From JAUWKC01 sp035529895 (GTDB taxonomy: Bacteria; Planctomycetota; Phycisphaerae; Sedimentisphaerales; Anaerobacaceae), in NCBI GenBank assembly GCA_035529895.1, contig DATKVV010000048.1, positions 1-20,774 on the forward strand: 20,774 nucleotides of DNA, read 5' to 3'. This document shows, one piece after another, positions 1 to 5,827 of the stretch (position 1 is the first letter of the stretch; each line of letters starts with the position of its first letter). The notes under the pieces were generated by a model, which did not search any database, was not told the DNA's origin, and worked only from the letters and a program-made list of their open reading frames with translations. The translations under genes were made by a program, and so were the position numbers.

Positions 1-1
1 A

Positions 2-163
2 GGCCCCACCGGATACAGCCTCGCCCGAGAGCTGCACAAAGCAAAACTTCCTGTGCAGGTGGTTGCCCCATCGAAAACCCCAAGGCAATCCGCCAGAGAC
101 TCCAAAACCGACCGCCTCGACTGTCTAAAGCTCGCCGAATATGCCGCGCGAGAGCACGAATAG
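2..163 (+). pseudogene. IS110-family transposase remnant (N-terminal part, cut by the window edge)
   Basis: Translation from base 2 is open to a TAG at 161-163 and gives about 53 residues. It contains GPTGYSLARELHKA, VVAPSKTPRQ and then SKTDRLDCLKLAEYAA. This order (GPTGY, a V-APSKTP strand, KTDRxDAxKLA) is typical of the N-terminal DEDD catalytic domain of IS110/IS1111 transposases, which move DNA by a RuvC-like mechanism. Known family members continue for 200 or more residues after this point. Here a stop comes directly after AAREHE and nothing transposase-like follows, so the copy is truncated. The start lies outside the window. Bases 164-291 hold no gene; they may be the tail of the same element, but I could not recognise an insertion-sequence end. 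Confidence 0.65.
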
Positions 164-291
164 CAGGATGGGCCGCCAACCAGCCGAACTTCTCGGAAAC
201 CGATGCCTATGACATAAAAGCCAGAAGCCCACAAAGAATTGATTATAACCGTTGACGGATGACCGGTCAAACTATACTGCACCCTCTCCCC

Positions 292-1554
292 TCACTCACG
301 CCGCCCTCGCCTTTTACGCTTGCCTTCTTTACGGTACCGTGTTGGCCGCAACTGTATCTGCAGGGGCAACTTCATCGTCGCAGCAAGCTCAAAGCAAAAC
401 CGACATAAGGTTTTGGACTCAAAGTTTGTAAACAAATAGAGCCCATTCTTCAGTTTTTTTCTGAGCCTTCTCTCCGTATCGCTCGGATCCCGAACTAGCA
501 GCGTCCGAGAACCACTCTCGATCAACTCTATGTTTCCTTCCCCCAATCCATTTTCCTTGCCATACTGATCCACAAGGTTGGCGAACAGAACATTCCAGTG
601 AGCAACTTTTCTATAAATTGTCCCATCAATCGAATACGCGACCGGCTTATAGTACCTCAGATCTTTATGCTTCTGGAAATTGTCTGCGTCGAGCGTGAGC
701 ACATAGTCTGTTTTGGGCGCCCCTTCTGAACCCAAGATCTTAATCAGTGAATCTGAACTCTTGAAGAAATACTGTGCATTGAATTTTTCGCCCTCGTCTT
801 TTGCTATCGCGCGCACAATATTCTTGACCCTTTCTACTACCGACTCGATCTCCTGCTCATAGAGTTGCAAAATCCTTTGCATGTCCGCGTCGACCCCGTG
901 CTGCGGAAAGTCCGCCAAGAAAACACCGTTTGGTTTCATTACCCATTCGTTGAACAGCGGGAGCAAATGAAAAAGGCTATTTCCCAGCAGACTTCTAACA
1001 AACGCGTCCGCGGTCCGCCTGAGATCTCTAACTTTCTTGTTGACCCTCATCAGCAGCGCGTGCCCTAACAACAACTGGGCTGCCGTAATATCAGCATTAA
1101 AAATCTGCTCATAGTAACTCTTATAGATCTCCGCCTTCTTGTTCTTTGCTTCCGCAGGTTTCGCCAAAAAGAGAGCAAGGTACGCTTGGGCAGCTTTCTC
1201 TAAGTCCACAACTTTCTCGTCTGCTTGCCAATCGTACAATCCACGCTTGCGCGCGTACCTGTACCCCAACGTCTCGAATTCACTCTCAAGCTCTTTTTGA
1301 ATCTGATCTTCACTGATTAGGTCCCTATCCCTGATGGCAATTTGCGTATTGCTCGCCAGAATGATTCTTCGCGCGATAGACTCACTTTTTGATTTGATCA
1401 AACGCACCAACACGAAACCCACATTTTGTGCAATCTTCCCCTCCTTGTAAACTTCACATATCGTGCTCGCCGTTTGACAACCGTTGATTATGGAAGGCCT
1501 CTGGACCACGACCACTTCGTTCCCGGGCCTAACTTCGTAGTCCGCGCACAGCAT
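292..1554 (-). CDS. AIPR-family phage-resistance protein, C-terminal part (frameshifted)
   Basis: This 420-residue ORF continues the AIPR protein begun upstream. Its ATG lies 2 bases beyond the TAA of the N-terminal part, and that ATG encodes the Met of the family motif NNGITML. Hallmarks follow: VVQRPSIINGCQTASTI (residues 16-32), then ASNTQIAIRDRDLIS (68-82), the conserved Asn/Gln patches of PF10592. The tail is basic (GKRKRRGRRE). Reading back across the junction in this frame gives NGIT, so one inserted base would restore L-N-N-G-I-T. The ATG has no good ribosome site of its own; translation could occur only by re-initiation at the stop-start TAACGATG. The expected role, judged from the family, is abortive infection or restriction-like phage defence. 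In its present state it is probably not made as one protein. Confidence 0.85.
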   Translation of the reverse strand: MLCADYEVRPGNEVVVVQRPSIINGCQTASTICEVYKEGKIAQNVGFVLVRLIKSKSESIARRIILASNTQIAIRDRDLISEDQIQKELESEFETLGYRYARKRGLYDWQADEKVVDLEKAAQAYLALFLAKPAEAKNKKAEIYKSYYEQIFNADITAAQLLLGHALLMRVNKKVRDLRRTADAFVRSLLGNSLFHLLPLFNEWVMKPNGVFLADFPQHGVDADMQRILQLYEQEIESVVERVKNIVRAIAKDEGEKFNAQYFFKSSDSLIKILGSEGAPKTDYVLTLDADNFQKHKDLRYYKPVAYSIDGTIYRKVAHWNVLFANLVDQYGKENGLGEGNIELIESGSRTLLVRDPSDTERRLRKKLKNGLYLFTNFESKTLCRFCFELAATMKLPLQIQLRPTRYRKEGKRKRRGRRE

Positions 1555-1556
1555 CG

Positions 1557-2381
1557 TTATCCCGTTTTCAGGTACACAAACTCACCCAGCGTTTCACTTC
1601 CTCTAAGCGTACTGGCTATCTTTTCATTAACCTTGTGTCGAATTGACTGGTATGCGCGGACGTTTGAATTAAAGATATTTGGGTTATCGCGCACCATTTG
1701 TGCCACTTCGGAAATATCCACCCTAAAGACCTTGCCCTCTACATATTCCAAGCTCGGCATGTTCAGGAACACCTTATCGCCCGCTCCCACATCCTTCACA
1801 ACGTGGAGTTCCACTTCTTTGACAGGCACTGCCGATTCGGGCATAAATACAACACCCAAGTCCTCTTCTGTATATATCTCGTAGAAGACCTGCCCGCCCT
1901 GGTCTCTCTTGTAGTTGTCTAGATCACACACAATCGCCTCGCTCGGCCTCTGCCCGTTAGTCAGAAACGCTACGCCAACGCGTGTGATCCGTCCCTCCGA
2001 CAGCCTATCTCTCACATCTACGATCTTCTTTTTCAGCCTCGCATTGACATCTGCAACATCATAATCGCCCAGAATATACGTTGAAACGGTGCGAACAAGT
2101 TTGTTTTTGGCCCCATCGTCCAGGGATTTATCTGCATTCTCAAAACACTTAGACTGGACTACGTACAGAATATTCTCTCCATCCTCCATCAACTCAAACA
2201 TCGCGTCTATTCCCATGTCTGACTTTCCCTCAGTAAGCGCGTCTTCGGCCTCAAACTCGTCCAGATCAAACACGCGAACCAACATAAGTACCAAGAAGGC
2301 AACGTGCCGCTCCCACCCCTTCGAGTCCTGCAACTTTTGAATTTCTCGCTTCAAAACATTCTGCAATCTAATATTCGCCAT
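1557..2381 (-). CDS. AIPR-family phage-resistance protein, N-terminal part (frameshifted)
   Basis: This 274-residue ORF is the first half of an AIPR (abortive infection phage resistance) protein. Residues 51-80 carry a PD-(D/E)xK nuclease-like core of Mrr type: EGKSDMGID with Asp59, then YVVQSK with Gln76 and Lys78. The C-terminal part (about 233-270) has NPNIFNSNVRAYQSIRHKVN followed by TLRGSETLGEFVYL, the segment that precedes the NNGIT motif in the family. Instead of L-N-N-G-I-T the frame reads LKTG and stops. A Shine-Dalgarno GGGAG lies 8 bases before the ATG, so the start is well supported. The rest of the protein continues in the -1 frame from 1554. AIPR proteins usually have 600-700 residues, and the two parts sum to 694. 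Either this is a pseudogene or the indel is a sequencing or assembly error; two functional subunits are less likely. Confidence 0.85.
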   Translation of the reverse strand: MANIRLQNVLKREIQKLQDSKGWERHVAFLVLMLVRVFDLDEFEAEDALTEGKSDMGIDAMFELMEDGENILYVVQSKCFENADKSLDDGAKNKLVRTVSTYILGDYDVADVNARLKKKIVDVRDRLSEGRITRVGVAFLTNGQRPSEAIVCDLDNYKRDQGGQVFYEIYTEEDLGVVFMPESAVPVKEVELHVVKDVGAGDKVFLNMPSLEYVEGKVFRVDISEVAQMVRDNPNIFNSNVRAYQSIRHKVNEKIASTLRGSETLGEFVYLKTG

Positions 2382-2646
2382 CCTGCTTACTCCCTCTCTT
2401 TGTCATCCGTCCTTTTCACTTTCCCAGCATTTCTCTTCCCCGTCCCCTACCAGCACCCCGTTCCTTACGCTCCGAAACCCCTTTTATTATTCTCAGATAA
2501 GCTGAAACCAGCGCACCCTTAACATCGCACAACTGAAACTCGTATCTCGTTCTCCCACAAGAACCAAGCCCTTCAATAGTAAATGGTAAACGTCACCGCA
2601 CGAGTGTTGCCCCCCCGCATCACTCGCCCACAATCTTACCGCCGTT
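2382..2646. other. Intergenic region upstream of the AIPR gene
   Basis: No convincing gene. It should hold the promoter of the AIPR gene (- strand), but I found no clear -35/-10 pair. The short open frames here lack start signals and family resemblance. Confidence 0.5.
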
Positions 2647-2713
2647 TGCCGACTAATCAACAAAAATCCACCCAAAAAACCAAATAACTGACCACTCCAT
2701 TAAAACCTGCCAA

Positions 2714-2741
2714 CCGGCCAAAAAAGCCCTTCTTTGGCCGG
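2714..2741. terminator. Hairpin CCGGCCAAA/TTTGGCCGG in repeat copy A
   Basis: Left arm 2714-2722 and right arm 2733-2741 are perfectly complementary (9 bp) around a 10-base loop. CTTTTCC follows on the + strand. It resembles a short intrinsic terminator but the T run is only four bases. It sits 9 bases before the -35 box, so it could insulate the promoter from read-through. In copy B (4318-4345) one pair became a mismatch and one a wobble. Confidence 0.45.
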
Positions 2742-2750
2742 CTTTTCCTG

Positions 2751-2779
2751 TTGACTTTTGCTCAAGACTATGTTAAAAT
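2751..2779 (+). promoter_or_regulatory. Sigma70-type promoter in repeat copy A
   Basis: TTGACT (2751-2756), a 17-base spacer, then TAAAAT (2774-2779). It points rightward into a gene-free GC-rich stretch and towards the 3' end of the nuclease-like gene on the opposite strand, so any transcript that went far enough would be antisense to that gene. Confidence 0.6.
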
Positions 2780-2783
2780 ACCC

Positions 2784-3220
2784 GCCTATTAGCCAGAAGG
2801 CTAACGCAACCCGCCAGTAGGCGCCGAATATAGCGGAGACCCGCACATCTTAGGGGAACCCAGCCTTGGTTTCGAACATTTTCATTTTGGTAATTCGGAT
2901 TTGCCTGCCCTCCGTAGCCCGCAGGCCAAAGGATGGGTTTAGGGCTCTTGCCCGCCGCTTGCCCGCCCCGCTGTTTGGTGGGCAGGCGGGTCGATATTAG
3001 GATTTCGGATTTGGCCGCGCCAATCAAACTCGCCAGTCTTGGTCCTGCACGAAACCTATCCCCCACCTGCCTACCCATATTATCCTCACCTTTCTCGCCA
3101 AAACCAACAAGAAACCTGTCCTGCCCCCCACAACCTTGCGCGTCACCGCCACCGCGTAAACTACCTCAACACGTTGCTCATCATACGCGTCACACGCCCG
3201 GCTTTGGGCCATCGTGAGCT
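2784..3220. other. Non-coding stretch downstream of promoter A, with GC-rich palindromes
   Basis: No gene found; the open frames here look like low-complexity shadows. Inverted repeats include GCCTGC (2903-2908) with GCAGGC (2921-2926), and a nested structure of CCCGCC (2951-2956) with GGCGGG (2985-2990) enclosing TGCCCGCC with GGTGGGCA. Patches AACCCAGCC and TTCGGATTTG recur after promoter B, which suggests a diverged paralogous transcript. Confidence 0.5.
2903..2990. repeat. GC-rich palindromic repeats, cluster 1
   Basis: Two inverted repeats: GCCTGC/GCAGGC, and the nested CCCGCC/GGCGGG. They share the (T/C)CCGCC...GGCGG(A/G) theme seen at 4125, 4395-4612 and 4950-5092. Confidence 0.6.
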
Positions 3221-3796
3221 TTAGCTTGATAGCTCTTTATATCGATATTCTTTCTGCATCGTGGTTATCTTCTTCTTCGCGCTACGAATCAATTCCATAT
3301 TCTCAGAAGTATGAAGCTCGCTCAGCAGGAGCCTTCGCAATTCTTCCACCGGGTCTTCACCAAATGGATACTGCATTGCTGCTATGAAGTCAAATGACTC
3401 CCCGTGTCTAATTACCCGACCAGGTATCGAAGCAAAACCACCCAGTATAAGACCGTAACGCACATATGGATATACGTCTTTTATTCTCTCAGCTTTTCTT
3501 GAGTATACAATTGCGTCATGCGTCGTCACACTTTGATATTTTACTTCTGCGATTATGTACGGAATAACTGCTGTGTGGGCATTTTCTACCTGTCTATAAA
3601 TTACAATGTCTTGCTGGAAGCCTTTGCCCTTTCCTCTGATTGGATACCCACTATCTAAGTCCACTCCCATGTGTATATTACCATCTTGGCCCACTGAGAT
3701 ATCGTATAGAACGGCCAATTTTGTCTCAATCAAATAGCCCTCCGGCAATGCACCTATCTGATCGATGAGGAGTTGCACAAATTGCTCTTCGTTCAT
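3221..3796 (-). CDS. PD-(D/E)xK nuclease-like protein (putative restriction endonuclease)
   Basis: With the ATG at 3796 the product has 191 residues; an in-frame TTG at 3811 would add five. Neither has a strong Shine-Dalgarno, and I prefer the ATG. The centre reads KGFQQDIVIYR, then PYIIAEVKY about 20 residues later. That gives an Asp followed by Glu-x-Lys, the spacing of a PD-(D/E)xK active site, and the conserved helix AIVYSRKAERIKDVYPYVRYGLILGG-like segment comes after it. This fold is used by restriction enzymes and defence nucleases. I cannot assign a specific family or target. No methyltransferase or specificity gene lies beside it. It stands alone, 840 bases upstream of the AIPR gene on the same strand, between two 137-bp direct repeats. 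It may be a small anti-phage nuclease; activity is inferred from the motif only. Confidence 0.7.
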   Translation of the reverse strand: MNEEQFVQLLIDQIGALPEGYLIETKLAVLYDISVGQDGNIHMGVDLDSGYPIRGKGKGFQQDIVIYRQVENAHTAVIPYIIAEVKYQSVTTHDAIVYSRKAERIKDVYPYVRYGLILGGFASIPGRVIRHGESFDFIAAMQYPFGEDPVEELRRLLLSELHTSENMELIRSAKKKITTMQKEYRYKELSS

Positions 3797-3811
3797 TTTG
3801 CTAATCAACAA

Positions 3812-4250
3812 ATCTATCTACTGACAACATGGTTTCCGCATAACCCATTTCCTCTGGCGCGTCGCCAACCCCGCCAAAAGCACCGCGGGTTTACGCGCCG
3901 TCCGTTTGGCGGGCAAGCCACTTGCCGACCCTGCCGTACTAACCGTAAACCCTGAATCCACTGTATGCCCCGCTGGCCAACGCTTAATTTACACCGCCCC
4001 AACTCCATTTTCAACCAAAACAACCGCAAAAAACCACACAATCACCCATCTACGCACCTACTCTCTTCGAGATACGAGCGCCGCGTCAGGAATCTGCCGC
4101 CATCCCTCGGTGTTCTCTGTGCTTGCCCGCCATCCTCTTGGCGGGCCCTCTGCGGCCAATACCACATACTCATCACCAAGAAATCCCGTAAACGCAAGGA
4201 ATTCCCGCAAGAACTATTTCCTGCTTCGCCCTCAATTCTAACCCCCCAAC
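3812..4250. other. Gene-free region between the nuclease-like gene and repeat copy B
   Basis: No supportable gene. It contains a partly decayed palindrome near 3894-3914 (CGCGCC...TTGGCGGGC), a perfect one at 4125-4146, and a CTCGGTGTTCTCTGTG phrase just before it (4108-4123) that resembles the CCTCTGTGAACTCTGTG phrase near 4652. The nuclease-gene promoter should lie at the left end but is not clear. Confidence 0.5.
4125..4146. repeat. GC-rich palindromic repeat
   Basis: Perfect 7-bp arms GCCCGCC (4125-4131) and GGCGGGC (4140-4146) around an 8-base loop. The loop matches that of the copy at 4950-4969 (TCCTCTT). Confidence 0.7.
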
Positions 4251-4387
4251 TGCCCACTAATCAACAAAAATCCACCCACAAAACCAAATAACTGACCACT
4301 CCATTAAAACCTGCCAACCGGCGAAAAAAGCCCTTCTTTGGCTGGCTTTTCCTGTTGACTTTTGCTCAAGACTATGTTAAAATACCC
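4251..4387 (+). repeat. 137-bp direct repeat, copy B (hairpin plus promoter)
   Basis: Second copy of the element at 2647-2783, same orientation, about 97% identical. Its hairpin is weaker: two substitutions give one G-G mismatch and one G-T pair. The promoter part is unchanged. Confidence 0.9.
4355..4383 (+). promoter_or_regulatory. Sigma70-type promoter in repeat copy B
   Basis: TTGACT (4355-4360), 17 bases, TAAAAT (4378-4383), identical to copy A. It reads into about 300 bases of palindrome-rich DNA without a gene, then reaches a second promoter at 4686. Confidence 0.6.
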
Positions 4388-4394
4388 CCTTGTT

Positions 4395-4612
4395 GCCCGC
4401 CGTACGCGGGCCGAGGGCTTGCCCCTTCCCTTGCGGGGCGTCAGACTTGTCCGCCGGAGGCGGATATAGCGGACTTGCCCGCCGGAGGCGGGGACATTTC
4501 AGATTGCGTGGTGGCACGTTTCAGGGCAACCCAGCCAAAGTTTTGAACTTCGGTTATTTAGATTTTGAGATTGTTTCGGATTCTTGTCCGCCGTAGTCTT
4601 GACGTAGGCGGA
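4395..4612. repeat. GC-rich palindromic repeats, cluster 2
   Basis: Five inverted repeats in 218 bases: GCCCGC/GCGGGC (4395-4411), GCCCC/GGGGC (4421-4439), TCCGCC/GGCGGA (4450-4464, loop GGA), CCCGCC/GGCGGG (4478-4492, loop GGA) and TCCGCC/GGCGGA (4587-4612). Loops vary while the arms stay close to (T/C)CCGCC. They lie directly downstream of promoter B and would fold in its transcript. Confidence 0.7.
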
Positions 4613-4685
4613 TAGTGCTTAGTATTTCGGATTTGCCTGCCCCTCTGCGTCCTCTGTGAACTCTGTGGCTAACGCAAATTTTCAC

Positions 4686-4714
4686 TTGACATCTAACTTT
4701 TAATATTGTATAAT
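4686..4714 (+). promoter_or_regulatory. Perfect consensus sigma70 promoter
   Basis: TTGACA (4686-4691), exactly 17 bases, TATAAT (4709-4714): both hexamers match the bacterial consensus in full. As at promoters A and B, the -10 box is followed by ACCC. The next ATG with a plausible ribosome site is at 4793. Confidence 0.75.
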
Positions 4715-4736
4715 ACCCATCAAACTAAATAGGTTG

Positions 4737-4775
4737 AACCCTTAAACCCTTGAACCCTGAAACCTCAACCCTGAA
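4737..4775. repeat. Degenerate 7-8-base AACCCT repeats
   Basis: About five imperfect tandem units of the type AACCCTT/AACCCTG lie between the consensus promoter and the ATG at 4793. A further short repeat, ACGCAATAC, occurs at 4913-4921 and 4927-4935. Confidence 0.6.
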
Positions 4776-4792
4776 TACGGAGCACGTTAGCA

Positions 4793-5827
4793 ATGACCAC
4801 CCCAGCCCACGCACTTTCCAAGGCAAGGCTGCCATATAGCACAGCCCCGTCAAACTCGGCAAGCCACCACACCCCCGAACAACTTGCCCATCCTACCAAT
4901 TCAATACCAAATACGCAATACCCATCACGCAATACGAAATACGAGTTTACCCGCCGTCCTCTTGGCGGGCTTGCCCGCCACGTCGTCTGGCGGGCGACGT
5001 GCGACGGATATGCCCTCTACACTTGTCGAGAACCCTCTACAAATTCGCCCCTTTTTTGCAAAACAAACCCAATCTTGTCCGCCTCCGGCGGATTCAAAAC
5101 CCTTTATTCCACAAAGGATTACGAAAATGAACCACGACTTGAAACTGCCGAAAAACAAACCCAAAACAAACCCAATCCGCTCCCACCGAATATGGACGCA
5201 ACCTCAGTTCCTACAAAGGATTATGAAAATGAGACCGCCTTCAGCCTGCGGGCAAAACAAACCCAATTTATCGCGGCGAAGCCTCCTTGCCGCGGCGAAG
5301 TGCTCCACGAAGCCGGGATGGCGAAGCCGGAACAAACCCAACCTGTCGCGGCGAAGCCTCCTTACCGCGCCGAAGTGCTCCACGAAGCCGGGATGGCGAA
5401 GCCGGATCAAACCCAACCTGTCGCGCCAAACTCGAAGCGAAGCGCAGATACCTGCGGGTGGGCTTCTCGAACTCCTCAAACCGGCGACCAATGGGCCCCA
5501 AGGCCCGAAAACAAAACTCGGCGTATTCTCGTGACGTACCTCTCCCGATGTATAGCTCTCTCTGCAATCGAGGGCTTCCTCCGGCCCTCTTACTCCGCCT
5601 GCATGTCGCCGAGAATTTGTTTGAGGCTGTACTGTTGCAGGACGGCTCTCTGGGACCGGGCTATCTGTAAAAGGCCCTCGGACTGTTCAGTTGTGGACTG
5701 CGCAAAGCCAACCTCGGCAACGGCCGCTGCAATATCGCTCAACCTGATATGTGCCGGGTCTTTTGCGGGAATGAACCCGACCCTCGGGTCGGAGGTTTTC
5801 GCTATCAGTCCTCGGTCAACAAGATGA
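4793..5827 (+). CDS. Low-complexity ORF over 'KQTQF/NKPNL' repeat DNA (doubtful gene)
   Basis: A 344-codon frame opens at ATG 4793. A GGAG lies 10 bases upstream and a perfect consensus promoter 79 bases upstream, which argues for expression. The product has no recognisable fold. It carries two near-identical 25-residue repeats (KPP...GEVLHEAGMAKP..TQP), the phrase TKDYENE twice, and KQTQ phrases. Two other + frames and one - frame are open over much of the same DNA, so openness proves little, and the last 238 bases run antisense into the YihY-family gene. I recall similar phrases in many planctomycete metagenome proteins, in several frames, which suggests a DNA-level repeat rather than a protein family. 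I judge the region mainly repetitive and non-coding; a real product, if any, probably ends before about 5535. Confidence 0.25.
   Translation: MTTPAHALSKARLPYSTAPSNSASHHTPEQLAHPTNSIPNTQYPSRNTKYEFTRRPLGGLARHVVWRATCDGYALYTCREPSTNSPLFCKTNPILSASGGFKTLYSTKDYENEPRLETAEKQTQNKPNPLPPNMDATSVPTKDYENETAFSLRAKQTQFIAAKPPCRGEVLHEAGMAKPEQTQPVAAKPPYRAEVLHEAGMAKPDQTQPVAPNSKRSADTCGWASRTPQTGDQWAPRPENKTRRILVTYLSRCIALSAIEGFLRPSYSACMSPRICLRLYCCRTALWDRAICKRPSDCSVVDCAKPTSATAAAISLNLICAGSFAGMNPTLGSEVFAISPRSTR
4950..5092. repeat. GC-rich palindromic repeats, cluster 3
   Basis: CCCGCC/GGCGGG (4950-4969), GCCCGCC/GGCGGGC (4973-4995) and TCCGCC/GGCGGA (5078-5092, loop TCC). The first two lie almost back to back. Confidence 0.7.
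5271..5420. repeat. 75-bp tandem repeat, two units
   Basis: Units 5271-5345 and 5346-5420 differ at only 3 of 75 positions, and a third unit breaks off after about 7 bases (TCGCGCC). The length is a multiple of three, so every reading frame is kept across units. Each unit ends with a CAAACCCAA phrase that also occurs unit-free near 5064, 5157, 5167 and 5258. Confidence 0.9.

Larger units (their letters stand above)
2647..2783 (+). repeat. 137-bp direct repeat, copy A (hairpin plus promoter)
   Basis: Bases 2647-2783 match 4251-4387 in the same orientation at a constant offset of 1604, with about 4 mismatches (near 2651, 2675, 2719 and 2739) and no gaps. The unit holds an A/C-rich lead, a 9-bp-stem hairpin and a sigma70-type promoter, and identity ends 4 bases after the -10 box. 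The sequences upstream of the two copies are unrelated. Downstream they resemble each other only in patches (ATATAGCGGA, AACCCAGCC, TTCGGATTTG). The two copies bracket the nuclease-like gene at 3221-3796. Confidence 0.9.

Noticed and set aside
1554..1600. Programmed -1 frameshifting in the AIPR gene
   Set aside because: The junction (TGAAAACGGG) is not a canonical slippery heptamer and no downstream pseudoknot is evident; the stop and restart fit an indel better.
3814..4257. Short open frames on both strands between the nuclease gene and repeat B
   Set aside because: No start signals, odd composition (Arg/Trp/Pro-rich), several overlapping frames open at once.
2647..4387. Integron gene cassette with attC sites
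   Set aside because: The direct repeats lack the GTTRRRY/RYYYAAC core pair of attC and contain a promoter; no integrase is present.
4395..5092. CRISPR array
   Set aside because: The palindromes are short, their spacing is irregular, spacers are not of even length, and no cas genes are seen.
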